DNA of 64,000 nt, taken from contig NZ_CAAGSW010000002.1 of NCBI RefSeq assembly GCF_900774055.1, positions 1-64,000 of the forward strand, given 5' to 3'. The position numbers and the translations under genes were made by a program. Under the pieces are notes generated by a model that worked only from the letters and a program-made list of their open reading frames with translations, was not told where the DNA came from and searched no databases. Shown here piece by piece: positions 1 through 8,135 of this stretch. Origin of the DNA: Methanococcoides sp. AM1. Lineage in GTDB: Archaea > Halobacteriota > Methanosarcinia > Methanosarcinales > Methanosarcinaceae. How positions within the stretch are numbered: position 1 is the stretch's first letter; the number at the start of each line of letters is the position of its first letter.

Positions 1-100
1 CTGATTCAGCATCCTGACCTCTTGAGCAAAGCTCAAAGGTCGCGCGCTGCAGAAGCGCTGATCTGGATTCGGACCTTGGCTTTCATCCATTAATATGAGT
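1..100 (+). other. rRNA operon spacer upstream of 5S, with strong hairpin
   Basis: This is the stretch immediately before the 5S gene. It contains a near-perfect hairpin: GACCT (16-20) pairs with AGGTC (37-41), and TTGAGC (22-27) with GCTCAA (31-36), leaving an AAA loop. A second small hairpin, GCGCT/AGCGC, follows at about 45-59. I read it as the 23S-5S spacer, with the hairpins as likely processing or folding elements. It could include the last bases of 23S rRNA, which I cannot place with confidence. Confidence 0.5.
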
Positions 101-231
101 TAGAGTACGGCGGCCATAGCGGCAGGGCAACTCCTGTTCCCTTTCCGAACACAGAAGATAAGCCTGCCCACGTTGCTTACTGTACTGAGGTACGAGAGTC
201 CTCGGGAAATCTGCGTCGCTGCTGTGCTCAC
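101..231 (+). rRNA. 5S ribosomal RNA
   Basis: The sequence has the conserved archaeal 5S core around GTTCCCTTTCCGAACACAG (about 138-156), followed by GAAGATAAGCC. The ends form the expected terminal helix: GAGTACGGCGGC near 103-114 pairs with GCTGCTGTGCTC near 218-229. The length of about 130 nt fits archaeal 5S rRNA. The ends are estimated from the helix and may be off by a few bases. It is the last gene of an rRNA operon whose larger genes lie to the left of the window. Confidence 0.93.
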
Positions 232-240
232 TCTATTACC

Positions 241-250
241 CTTTTTCTTT
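241..250 (+). terminator. T-rich terminator after 5S rRNA
   Basis: A run of T residues (TTTTT at 242-246, then TTT at 248-250) begins about 10 nt after the 5S end, with further T clusters downstream to about 300. Archaeal RNA polymerase terminates at such U-tracts without needing a hairpin. The assignment is by position and composition only. Confidence 0.4.
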
Positions 251-401
251 AGTTAATTTTGATCTGCTAGTTTTGACTTTGTTTTTCTGATATGTTTTTA
301 TCCATGATCACAATTTGCAGAGTCAAATCTATACACATTGAAATAAAGTTATATCCGATTGAGTCCTAAATTCTTAATGCTAGGGATATCCGGGGGTTTC
401 T

Positions 402-776
402 ATGAGTAAAGTTTCAATCGTTTTTGTATACAATGCAGACAGTGGTCTGTTCAATGAAATGAAAGATTATGTTCATAAAATGGTGTCACCATCGAGTTAT
501 GGATGTAATCTCTGTGCCATCACCTATGGTAATGCAGGCATGAAAAGTGAATGGAGGTCCTTTGTGGATGATCTTCCCATTCCTGTGGTCTTTCTTCACA
601 AGGATGAGTTCGATAAAGAATATAATTATCCCGGAGCTTCATTCCCATGTGTATATCTTGAAAAAGATCACCGGCTTGATCTGCTGATAACACCTGATGA
701 AATAAATGGTTGCAATGACATTGGAGATCTGAAAGCTCTTGTCAATGACAAATTGAAGTTCATTGCTGGGAATTGA
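402..776 (+). CDS. Conserved small protein of unknown function with CxxC motif
   Basis: This predicted protein of 124 residues has no signal peptide or membrane segment. It contains a CNLC motif near residue 36 and alternating short beta-strand-like and helix-like stretches, suggesting a small alpha/beta, possibly thioredoxin-like, fold. I do not recognise a biochemical function. Its ATG at 402 follows a GGGGG-rich ribosome binding site. It sits just after the 5S terminator and immediately before a UbiA-type prenyltransferase, with only 4 bases between its stop and the preferred start of that gene, so the two are probably co-transcribed. Confidence 0.75.
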   Translation: MSKVSIVFVYNADSGLFNEMKDYVHKMVSPSSYGCNLCAITYGNAGMKSEWRSFVDDLPIPVVFLHKDEFDKEYNYPGASFPCVYLEKDHRLDLLITPDEINGCNDIGDLKALVNDKLKFIAGN

Positions 777-780
777 TCCC

Positions 781-1656
781 ATGGTCTCTTTTACTGAGAA
801 ACTTCAGGCTTTCTTAGCCTTGACGAGATTCGGAAACTCCGTTTTTGGTATGTTCTCCGTTATCCTTTCAGGCATTCTCTCAATGGAATTTTTTGGAAAT
901 GGAACTGAATATGTGACAGCAGCAGTGGTCTCCATCTTCCTGTTCATGGGTTCTTTTTCCATAAACGATTACTTCGATCATCTGGTAGACATTGCGAATA
1001 ACAGGACGGATCGACCAATTGTTACAGGTGCAATATCACGTGACACTGCACTTCACGTAGCTGTTGGCTGTCTGCTTCTGGCATTTTTAATATCGTTGAA
1101 GCTGGGTGAATTTGTTTCCTTGTTCATAGGCTTCAATATCCTACTGTCGATATTCTACAGCAGCCATCTGAAAAAAGTTCTTCTGCTGAAGAACATATCC
1201 ATTGCCTATTGTTTCACAGCAACTATTATTTTCGGCACCATTATCGTGGATATTGTAGCAGAGCCATTGGTGCAGTTCTACATCTTAATGGCATTTCTGG
1301 TAGGTCTTGCCTTTGAGATAATGGCAGATATCTCTGATATGGAAGGAGATATGCAGCACCGTGTCCAGACAATAGCATGGCGCATCTCTCCACGTTCTGC
1401 AGCCATCATCTCTTCTATTATCTTCTCAGTGGTCTGTATTCTTGATCCTCTTCCATATTTTGTGGACCTGCATCCTAATCTTGTTCATGACACGTTATTC
1501 CTTTTGTTGATAGTGCCAGTAGCAGTTGCTTATCTATTAATTTCCAGGTCTTTGATAAGTGATCAATCGAAGACCAACGTATTGAAATTGAGATCGAGAA
1601 CGATAGTACTGATGCAAATAGGTTCGCTGGTTTACCTGATAGGTTTCCTTGTCTAA
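781..1656 (+). CDS. UbiA-family membrane prenyltransferase
   Basis: The product transfers a prenyl chain to an acceptor within the membrane. It has about eight hydrophobic segments and both Asp-rich UbiA signatures: NDYFDHLVDIANNRTDRP around residues 62-79 and DISDMEGD around residues 184-191, which bind Mg-pyrophosphate. Archaeal members include digeranylgeranylglyceryl phosphate synthase (ether lipid synthesis) and quinone or haem prenyltransferases; the acceptor here is not determined. I prefer the ATG at 781. A TTG at 763 would also be in frame but overlaps the upstream gene. Length (291 residues) is normal for the family. Confidence 0.85.
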   Translation: MVSFTEKLQAFLALTRFGNSVFGMFSVILSGILSMEFFGNGTEYVTAAVVSIFLFMGSFSINDYFDHLVDIANNRTDRPIVTGAISRDTALHVAVGCLLLAFLISLKLGEFVSLFIGFNILLSIFYSSHLKKVLLLKNISIAYCFTATIIFGTIIVDIVAEPLVQFYILMAFLVGLAFEIMADISDMEGDMQHRVQTIAWRISPRSAAIISSIIFSVVCILDPLPYFVDLHPNLVHDTLFLLLIVPVAVAYLLISRSLISDQSKTNVLKLRSRTIVLMQIGSLVYLIGFLV

Positions 1657-1719
1657 ACAGCACTATATATAACAATGAAACAGATATAATATTTCTTATA
1701 CGTAATTTTGGGTGTGCAA

Positions 1720-3147
1720 ATGAAAGAATATGATCTTATAGTGATAGGTACCGGTTCCGGGATGAACTATGTTGGTTTGATTATGCAGGATAACCCGGAG
1801 ATGAAAGTAGCTGTCATAGATAAGGATGATCCCGGTGGCATCTGTCTTACAAGGGGTTGCATCCCCTCCAAGATGTTGCTCTATCCTGCAGAACTTGTAA
1901 GGGAAATTGGAAGATCTCAAGAATTTGGAATTGATGCTGAGATCAAGAACATCGATTTCAATTTTATTATGGAAAGGATGCGTTCTACCATAGGTAAGGA
2001 TATTGAGATGATCCACAGCGGACTTTCATCCAGTCCAAAAATGGACTACTACCAGGACACTGTAGAATTCATTGAACCATATGTGCTTAAAGTTGGGGAT
2101 GAAACGATCACTTCAAAGATGATATACCTGAGCATAGGTTCAAAACCTATGATCCCTCCGGTCAAAGGTCTGGATGATGTCGGTTATCTCACAAGTGACA
2201 ACGTTTTGGATCTAACTTTATTGCCGGAAAGTCTTGCTATCATAGGGGGTGGCTATATTGCTGCCGAATACGGTCATTTTTTCTCTGCCATGGGTTCTGA
2301 TGTAACTATAATAGGTCGCAGTCCCAGAATTATCACTCAGGAAGAACCCGAGATCAGTGAGCTTGCACGAAGAAAAATGGGGGGTCATATTTCTATACTC
2401 ACCAATCACGAAGTTGCTGAAGTTAAAACATCAGGAAATCAGAAGAAGATCATTGCAAAGGACAGGCAGACAGGCGATGAGATCGAGATATTTGCCGATG
2501 AGATCCTTGTAGCCACAGGAAGAAGTCCGAATACTGATATCCTCCATCCTGAAAAAGGAAACATTGAGATTGATGATAGAGGCTGGATAAAGGTCAATAA
2601 ACATCTGGAGACAAGCTGTCCCAATGTGTGGGCCTTTGGTGATGCCAATGGTAAATATCTTTTCAAGCACGTTGGCAATTATGAGTCTACTGTTGTCTAC
2701 CAAAACTCTGTTCTCAATGGTGATATGGAAGTTGATTATCATGCAGTACCCCATGCTATTTTCTCATATCCGGAGATCGCTGGTGTAGGAATGGGGGAGG
2801 CAGAGGCGGTTGAACATTATGGGGAAGATAACATTTCCATCGGTTTCCAGAGGTTCGAAGATACCGGTAAAGGAGTGGCTATGGGCCTTGAAGATTATTT
2901 TGTCAAGGTCATACTGGATAACTCTACTAGTATTCTGGTTGGTGCCCACATAATCGGACCACAGGCATCTGTTCTTATCCATCAGGTGATAACTCTCATG
3001 AACACTCCTGGAGCTAATGTAGGTCCAATAGTCCACGGAATGGACATCCACCCGTCCCTGAGCGAGGTTGTCAAACGTGCATTTTACTCAAGGATGCCTG
3101 TTGGTGAATATCACTCAGTATTGAAGTCCCTTGAGCTTGAATACTGA
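1720..3147 (+). CDS. Dihydrolipoamide dehydrogenase-like flavoprotein disulfide oxidoreductase
   Basis: This is a class I pyridine nucleotide-disulfide oxidoreductase. It has an N-terminal FAD site (GTGSG), the redox-active CLTRGC pair (CxxxxC) near residue 42, a second dinucleotide-binding site GGGYIAAEYG near residue 173, the FAD-ribose motif AFGDANG, and a C-terminal dimerisation domain with the catalytic HPSLSE motif. Length (475 residues) is full. The family includes dihydrolipoyl dehydrogenase and mercuric reductase. Methanogens generally lack the classical lipoyl 2-oxoacid dehydrogenases, so the real disulfide substrate is uncertain. The ATG at 1720 is chosen over an in-frame TTG at 1708. 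A terminal overlap zone separates it from the convergent transporter. Confidence 0.85.
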   Translation: MKEYDLIVIGTGSGMNYVGLIMQDNPEMKVAVIDKDDPGGICLTRGCIPSKMLLYPAELVREIGRSQEFGIDAEIKNIDFNFIMERMRSTIGKDIEMIHSGLSSSPKMDYYQDTVEFIEPYVLKVGDETITSKMIYLSIGSKPMIPPVKGLDDVGYLTSDNVLDLTLLPESLAIIGGGYIAAEYGHFFSAMGSDVTIIGRSPRIITQEEPEISELARRKMGGHISILTNHEVAEVKTSGNQKKIIAKDRQTGDEIEIFADEILVATGRSPNTDILHPEKGNIEIDDRGWIKVNKHLETSCPNVWAFGDANGKYLFKHVGNYESTVVYQNSVLNGDMEVDYHAVPHAIFSYPEIAGVGMGEAEAVEHYGEDNISIGFQRFEDTGKGVAMGLEDYFVKVILDNSTSILVGAHIIGPQASVLIHQVITLMNTPGANVGPIVHGMDIHPSLSEVVKRAFYSRMPVGEYHSVLKSLELEY

Positions 3148-3160
3148 TCTCTTTTCTCTT

Positions 3161-4537
3161 TTATGATAGTGTTCCTATCCATCCTCTGACAAGTATAAAA
3201 ACTATGATGAGTGGTAGAATATATTTTATATATGCTCTTGCCTGGCCCGGGAACTTCAGTCCCTTTCCGGAATCAGTTTCCCGAATGAAATTGTTCCATC
3301 CCCATCCGAAACTATAACTGCAGAACAGCACCAGTGTAAGTGCACCTATTGGAAGGATATTGTTAGTAAATATGAAATCTTCCAGATCAAGGATAGATGT
3401 TCCTTCACCAAAAGGCTGGTACCAGCTCAATGGTCCGAATCCAAGGCAACATGGTATGGATAAAATGAAGATCGCAACTCCGCTTATGAGCGACGCCTTC
3501 TTTCTTTTCCATCCCCATTCGTCCATTGAAAAAGCTATTACATTCTCCGAGATGCCCATTACAGTTGACATTGAAGCAAAGGCAAGGAACAGGAAGAAGA
3601 GAGTTCCCCACAATATGCCTGCAGGCATTTGATTGAAAACGTTCGGTAATGTTACAAAGAGAAGCCCAAGACCTGATCCTACATCAATCCCGAAAGCAGA
3701 ACATGCCGGAAATATCATAAGGCCTGCCATGAGTGCTATGGAGGTATCCAGGAATGTGATCCTTAGAGATTCTCCTGTAAGTGAATGATCTTTGTTGATG
3801 TAGCTTCCGAAGATGGTCATACCCCCGACTCCCACGCTCAAAGTGAAGAATGCCTGGGTCATGGCTGCATATATGCCTGTCCATGTTAAGCCCGAAAAAT
3901 CCGGTTCAAGATAAAAGCTGATCCCTTCAGCAGCACCAGGAAGAGTCACAGAACGAAGTACAAGCACGATCAAAATAAAGAATAGCCCTGACATCATGAA
4001 CTTGCCGGTTCTTTCAACCCCTTTTTGCAATCCTGCTGAACATATAAGGATCCCAAGACCCACTACCAACGCCATCCACGCTATCATTTCCATGGTCCGA
4101 CCCATGAACAGGTCAAAGAAAACCCCTACTTCTGAGGGGTCGAGATAAATGAAACTACCTTTGACCATGTAATAGAAATATGCAAGCCCCCATCCTGCAA
4201 CGGTAGTGTAGAACATAAGCAGGATAACATTTCCTATGATAGCGATATATCCAAAAAGGTGCCATCTTTTCCCCTCTGGTTGCAGTTTACGCAAGGATCC
4301 TGCAATATTCTGCCTTCCCGCCCTTCCGGTAGCAAATTCCATTATTAATATCGGTAATCCGAGGATTAGGAGAAATGCAAGATAGACGATAACAAAGGCA
4401 GCACCTCCGTATTTTCCTGCAATAAAAGGGAAACGCCAGATGTTTCCAAGACCTATGGCACATCCCGCAGAAACAAGCAAGAACCCGACTCTTGTAGCCA
4501 ATTGCTCACGGGTGGTATCCGCTATATCATCTTTCAT
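3161..4537 (-). CDS. Sodium-dependent neurotransmitter/amino-acid symporter (NSS/SNF family)
   Basis: This is a polytopic membrane protein of 458 residues with about 11 hydrophobic segments, typical of prokaryotic NSS transporters such as LeuT/MhsT. The first segment carries the signature GLGNIWRFPF (residues 30-39), where the unwound helix binds sodium and substrate. It probably imports an amino acid with sodium, but the substrate cannot be read from sequence. It is monocistronic, convergent with the preceding oxidoreductase, with an AT-rich promoter region upstream containing the dyad described at 4580-4594. Confidence 0.9.
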   Translation of the reverse strand: MKDDIADTTREQLATRVGFLLVSAGCAIGLGNIWRFPFIAGKYGGAAFVIVYLAFLLILGLPILIMEFATGRAGRQNIAGSLRKLQPEGKRWHLFGYIAIIGNVILLMFYTTVAGWGLAYFYYMVKGSFIYLDPSEVGVFFDLFMGRTMEMIAWMALVVGLGILICSAGLQKGVERTGKFMMSGLFFILIVLVLRSVTLPGAAEGISFYLEPDFSGLTWTGIYAAMTQAFFTLSVGVGGMTIFGSYINKDHSLTGESLRITFLDTSIALMAGLMIFPACSAFGIDVGSGLGLLFVTLPNVFNQMPAGILWGTLFFLFLAFASMSTVMGISENVIAFSMDEWGWKRKKASLISGVAIFILSIPCCLGFGPLSWYQPFGEGTSILDLEDFIFTNNILPIGALTLVLFCSYSFGWGWNNFIRETDSGKGLKFPGQARAYIKYILPLIIVFILVRGWIGTLS

Positions 4538-4579
4538 CTTTATCCCTTTTCATATGAATGTTAATGGGATAACTATACA

Positions 4580-4594
4580 TTATACACTGTATAA
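4580..4594. promoter_or_regulatory. 15-nt dyad in the NSS transporter promoter
   Basis: TTATACA-C-TGTATAA is a perfect inverted repeat about 43 bases upstream of the transporter start codon, overlapping AT-rich TATA-like sequence. It is placed where an archaeal repressor could block TBP/TFB binding. The symmetry is visible directly; an operator role is inference, and AT-rich dyads can occur by chance. Confidence 0.35.
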
Positions 4595-4666
4595 ATATAA
4601 TACTACAAAGTCTCTAAATATTATCTAATCTGAAAACAATAAAAAAAGAAGGAACCCGTTAAGGGT

Positions 4667-5017
4667 TCATGAGGAAAGGGCAAGAATAGCTTCCGCAAGG
4701 TCTCCGTTAGCACTTTTAAGAGCTTCAAGAGCAGCGTCTTCGCTTGCACCGGTCTGCTCTGCTACAAGCCTGACATCATCTTCAGGTATTGTGACTTCAC
4801 GTGGAACATCTACGGGAGTACCTGTTATCTGATAGGTGTCAACTCCCTGTGCATTCATTATGCTGACACTTGCGTCACTAAATACTATATCCTTATCTGC
4901 GGTTCTTATGATGACCTGTTCCACATCTTCTATCTCATCGATGTTGATGCCCATCTGTTTCATCATCTGTTTGACTTTTTTCGGGTTCATGCCCCGTCCG
5001 CCCATACCTGGAATCAT
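4667..5017 (-). CDS. nac: Nascent polypeptide-associated complex protein (archaeal alphaNAC)
   Basis: The product binds ribosomes near the exit tunnel and contacts nascent chains. The 116-residue protein starts with the Gly/Met-rich stretch and NPKKVKQMMKQMG (residues 11-23) characteristic of archaeal NAC, followed by the NAC beta-barrel dimerisation domain (about 30-80) and a C-terminal UBA domain (about 80-116, GASEDAALEAL). Archaeal NAC is a homodimer. The CDS is followed on the minus strand by a short gap and the IscA-like gene lies upstream in the same direction. Confidence 0.95.
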   Translation of the reverse strand: MIPGMGGRGMNPKKVKQMMKQMGINIDEIEDVEQVIIRTADKDIVFSDASVSIMNAQGVDTYQITGTPVDVPREVTIPEDDVRLVAEQTGASEDAALEALKSANGDLAEAILALSS

Positions 5018-5076
5018 TTGATCACCTTTTAATTATTACCGCGTAGGATGGTATTACTCAATTAAATACCTTGTTC

Positions 5077-5400
5077 TTAATGGCAACTGCCACCGCAGCT
5101 GCTGCATCCGCCTGCAGCCATTGGGTTGTCGATGATGAAACCTTTGCCACCATCTGTGTCAATGTAATCGATGGTTGCTTTGTCCAGCTGTTCGCTGATG
5201 TCCGGTCCCATAACGATCTTGATCTCCTTGTTTTCGACTGTGACATCTTCATCACTGATCTCGTTGTCGAGTGCCATTCCATACTGGATGCCGCTGCATC
5301 CCATACCTGCAACAAATACTCTCAATGCATGGTCCTGTTTGTCCTCAGCTTCGAGCAATGCTTTCAATTCTGTTGCAGCAACGTCTGTAATTTCGATCAT
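5077..5400 (-). CDS. IscA/HesB-like iron-sulfur carrier protein
   Basis: This predicted 107-residue protein has the A-type carrier layout: MIEITDVAATELKALL at the N-terminus, GMGCSG near residue 33, and a Cys-rich end GCSSCGGSCH. The family binds and transfers Fe-S clusters or iron. The C-terminal cysteines are spaced CxxCxxxC and not the strict CGC pair of bacterial IscA, so exact function may differ. The start has a GGAGTG ribosome binding site. It has its own promoter region with TATA-like repeats flanked by an inverted repeat (see 5446-5494). Confidence 0.85.
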   Translation of the reverse strand: MIEITDVAATELKALLEAEDKQDHALRVFVAGMGCSGIQYGMALDNEISDEDVTVENKEIKIVMGPDISEQLDKATIDYIDTDGGKGFIIDNPMAAGGCSSCGGSCH

Positions 5401-5445
5401 TCTTTGTCACTCCATTTTTTGGTAACTTTTTAAAGTCAATAAATG

Positions 5446-5494
5446 CGTTGGTCTCTATATACAGTTTTCGTATATATATGTTCGGGTACCAACG
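5446..5494. promoter_or_regulatory. Inverted repeat flanking the TATA region of the IscA-like gene
   Basis: CGTTGGT (5446-5452) and ACCAACG (5488-5494) are perfect 7-bp inverted arms enclosing a TA-rich core with TATATATA around 5470-5478 and CTATATAC around 5455-5462. The layout resembles two operator half-sites bracketing a promoter for the minus-strand IscA-like gene. The repeat is seen directly; regulation, for instance by iron or redox, is a guess. Confidence 0.35.
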
Positions 5495-5503
5495 AACAAA
5501 TAT

Positions 5504-6718
5504 TCACATGAACTCTACATCATCATCTACAGGATTGGTCAGTATTTCCTGTGTATATGCGTTGATCTCCACAGAGTTCCTTGCACCTTTAACTTCCCAT
5601 ATAGGCACATAGACAAGGTCGATCTTGAATCTGATATCATCCATTGATGGTTTGAACATCTTGTGTTCGGATATCATTGCCTCTCCAACGACATTGTTGA
5701 AACGCACATCCTTTGTATATTCTTCTATAATGTTTGATATTAGCGTGCTTTCCGCTTCCTTTTGGTCGATCATCTTGCTCTTGATCTCATAGTTATCATC
5801 AGGAAGTATCACATGGTCATTTACCTGATGCAGTTCCATTTCTTCCTTATTACCGTTGAGGGCATTAAGACAACCCTGACCCTGGCCGGAAATATCAATT
5901 ACTTTGTTCTTGAACCTGTGTTCTGCTTTGACAGCATAGGCATAATTCCAGAAAGGTACTAACTTGAGAATAACATCCTCGGGGATACCTATCTCGGACT
6001 TTGCCATTGCTGCAGCCCTTTCTTTTTCCAATTTTATAGGTGCAGTGTGAAGGTCAAGGGTTGATGGAACTGGTTGTGGCGCTTGCCATAATGCCTGCTG
6101 GGGCTCTGGTGCAGTTGTCACAGGTGCTTCCATATATGATCGTTCCGGCTCCTGATAGTTTCCAACTGTGTCTGCCTGTTGCATCTCAGGGGAAGTTGCC
6201 CAGATGTTGAAACCTTCCTGTTCTTCCTGTGCTGGCATCTGCGGGACAGATGGTGTGGGAGGCTCCACCGAAGGAGCTGATATTCCAGAGCTTACTTCAA
6301 AGCTTCCTGAGAAACCAGTAGATGTGGGTGCAGTCTGATCTGCCGCCATAGCATTGTTGTCTACATCGTAAGCCACAAGCTGAAGATCGGTGGCATTGCC
6401 TTCAAGGTCGGCGATGACAGCTTTTCCTATCTGGAGGGATAGTTCGTCACGGTCCCATATGATAAGACCCACATGAGTTGCATAATCGTGAAGTTCCGGC
6501 TCCATTTTCTGCATGGTGACATATAGTCCTACGCCGTCCCTGATCTGGTCTGCAAAGTTCCTGATCTGTGCAGGATCTGGCTTCCCGGTGAGTAAAATAT
6601 AGGTTCGGTGGTCGTTTTTCTCTACGATCAGGTCCACAGTGTCAGATTCTGAAACAATGTGTCCGGAAGTTGTGAATATGTTTGTCAGGAGTTCTGCAAG
6701 TTTTTCTTTCATTCTCAT
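5504..6718 (-). CDS. Conserved archaeal protein, inactive endonuclease-like N-domain, partner of RecA-fold protein
   Basis: I do not recognise a characterised homolog. Residues about 1-105 resemble the nuclease-fold domain found in archaeal REase-like proteins (vELIVEK-type strand, then a helix and GLIIWDRDEL), but a full catalytic D-E-K set is not evident. Residues about 130-235 are a low-complexity Pro/Gln-rich linker. The C-terminal part (about 240-404) is a conserved globular domain rich in charged residues. The upstream gene, 46 nt away on the same strand, encodes a RecA/KaiC-fold protein with a degenerate P-loop, so the two likely work together. Start ATG 6718 is chosen; a TTG at 6721 and an ATG at 6712 are alternatives. 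Confidence 0.7.
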   Translation of the reverse strand: MRMKEKLAELLTNIFTTSGHIVSESDTVDLIVEKNDHRTYILLTGKPDPAQIRNFADQIRDGVGLYVTMQKMEPELHDYATHVGLIIWDRDELSLQIGKAVIADLEGNATDLQLVAYDVDNNAMAADQTAPTSTGFSGSFEVSSGISAPSVEPPTPSVPQMPAQEEQEGFNIWATSPEMQQADTVGNYQEPERSYMEAPVTTAPEPQQALWQAPQPVPSTLDLHTAPIKLEKERAAAMAKSEIGIPEDVILKLVPFWNYAYAVKAEHRFKNKVIDISGQGQGCLNALNGNKEEMELHQVNDHVILPDDNYEIKSKMIDQKEAESTLISNIIEEYTKDVRFNNVVGEAMISEHKMFKPSMDDIRFKIDLVYVPIWEVKGARNSVEINAYTQEILTNPVDDDVEFM

Positions 6719-6764
6719 CAACCATTTGTTATTGCATTATCTGAATATCTCCACCACAAGACGA

Positions 6765-7529
6765 TCAGAGAACTCTGGTCGTAGTTTCCAGTTCAATGCC
6801 TTTGTGAGTGATATTATATGATATGGTCTTGTCAGGAGGGATCATTCCTCTCATCTTACGTATCAATATCGTTCTCTCGATCTCGCTTCCACGTTCTTTC
6901 ATGCGGAATTCAATAACCCCGTCACAAATGCTCTTGAGTCCATTTTCCACTTGTGGGTCATGTGTACCACCGGTCATAAGGATGAGCTGTACAGCATTGG
7001 TGAGTTTTCCGATAGACGAGATAACTTCGATAGCTTCTGTAACAGATTTCATATCATAGGATCTCAGGAAATATGATATGGAATCGATAACCCCTCTGTA
7101 CTGCCCTCCCCTTTCTTTAGAGGTAGCAGTCTTAAGCTGGTTCATCGTATCAGTATTCTGTTTCAGGAAATCCTTGGCCGAGAGATTGCATGTAATACTT
7201 TTGGGTAGAATATTGCAGAACCTTAAGGTATAAGCATCAACAAATTCCATTTTCCCGTTCTCGACATATTGTTCAATATCCCATCCGAAGGTTCTCATAT
7301 CCTCGATTATTTCCTGAACCGGATGTTCGGCAGAAAAGTAGTAAACTTCCTCGTTGTTCGTCAGACCACCATATATAAACTGTTGTGCAAATAGCTCTGA
7401 GCTTGCACCGGGTTCTGCAAGTATCAATATAGTTGTTCCCGGAGGAACTCCTCCTCCAAGCTGAACATCAAGTCCTAGCAACCCAGTCGGTACCCTGTAG
7501 CCCCCTCTTCCATCGAAACTATAATCCAT
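6765..7529 (-). CDS. RecA/KaiC-fold protein with degenerate Walker A (HTR-like)
   Basis: The 254-residue product begins like a KaiC-family ATPase (PTGLLGLDVQLGGGVPPGT, residues 14-32), but the P-loop reads AEPGASSELF (38-47). The GKT/GKS lysine and threonine are absent, so it probably binds nucleotide weakly or not at all. The following FIYGGL and YFSAEHP segments match the KaiC fold. Archaeal proteins of this type are sometimes annotated as HTR-like signal-transduction ATPases. The ATG at 7529 has an AAGGTG ribosome binding site 6 bases upstream, so I use it and not the longer frame to 7583. It is first gene of a pair with the gene at 5504-6718. Confidence 0.8.
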   Translation of the reverse strand: MDYSFDGRGGYRVPTGLLGLDVQLGGGVPPGTTILILAEPGASSELFAQQFIYGGLTNNEEVYYFSAEHPVQEIIEDMRTFGWDIEQYVENGKMEFVDAYTLRFCNILPKSITCNLSAKDFLKQNTDTMNQLKTATSKERGGQYRGVIDSISYFLRSYDMKSVTEAIEVISSIGKLTNAVQLILMTGGTHDPQVENGLKSICDGVIEFRMKERGSEIERTILIRKMRGMIPPDKTISYNITHKGIELETTTRVL

Positions 7530-7653
7530 TCTTTCACCTTGATATCTTATGTAAAAAAATATTCTAATGAAGTTTCTATACACTATATTACTATCATTAC
7601 ATATTGATTCCTCTTAGTTTTTATAGTTATAGTATATTTATTAACTGATTACT

Positions 7654-8019
7654 ATGATGGATCTTGACAATCTCAAATATGATGACAATGGTCTTATCGC
7701 GGCCATTGCACAGGACAATAAAACTGGTGAAGTTCTCATGGTTGCCTACATGAACGAGGAGGCTCTTAAACTTACCATTGAGACGGGGATAGCTCACTAC
7801 TGGAGTCGTAGCAGGCAAAAGCTGTGGAAAAAAGGCGAGAGCTCCGGTCACATGCAGACAGTACATGAGATGCTGATAGATTGCGATATGGATGCCATTG
7901 TAATGAAGATCGAACAGGAAGGCGGCGCATGCCACACTGGCTATCGTTCATGCTTCTACCGCAACATCGAAGGCGATGTCGTTGGCGAGAAGGTCTTTAA
8001 CCCCGATGAGGTCTACTAA
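7654..8019 (+). CDS. hisI: Phosphoribosyl-AMP cyclohydrolase
   Basis: This enzyme opens the adenine ring of phosphoribosyl-AMP in the third step of histidine synthesis. The 121-residue stand-alone form shows the family motifs [19 protein letters not shown] (about residues 49-67), the metal-binding DCDMDA (about 77-82) and the CHTGYRSCF cysteines (about 97-105). It lacks the HisE domain fused in some bacteria. It is divergently transcribed from the RecA-fold gene, with AT-rich promoters in the 125-bp gap. The other his genes here (hisH, hisF) are far away, so his genes are scattered. Confidence 0.96.
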   Translation: MMDLDNLKYDDNGLIAAIAQDNKTGEVLMVAYMNEEALKLTIETGIAHYWSRSRQKLWKKGESSGHMQTVHEMLIDCDMDAIVMKIEQEGGACHTGYRSCFYRNIEGDVVGEKVFNPDEVY

Positions 8020-8135
8020 TTTTTTTGAGACTGAGGTCATAAGGAACTATCTTTTGTTCCTTTTTCCTATCCTTTTTCTGCTCACATTGCTTTTCTGTCA
8101 TTTGTGTTAAATAGTTTTGAACGGTAGTTCTGTTT

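Noticed and set aside
763-780. TTG start for the UbiA-family gene
   Set aside because: It overlaps the previous gene and adds six unconserved residues; the ATG at 781 gives the normal N-terminus.
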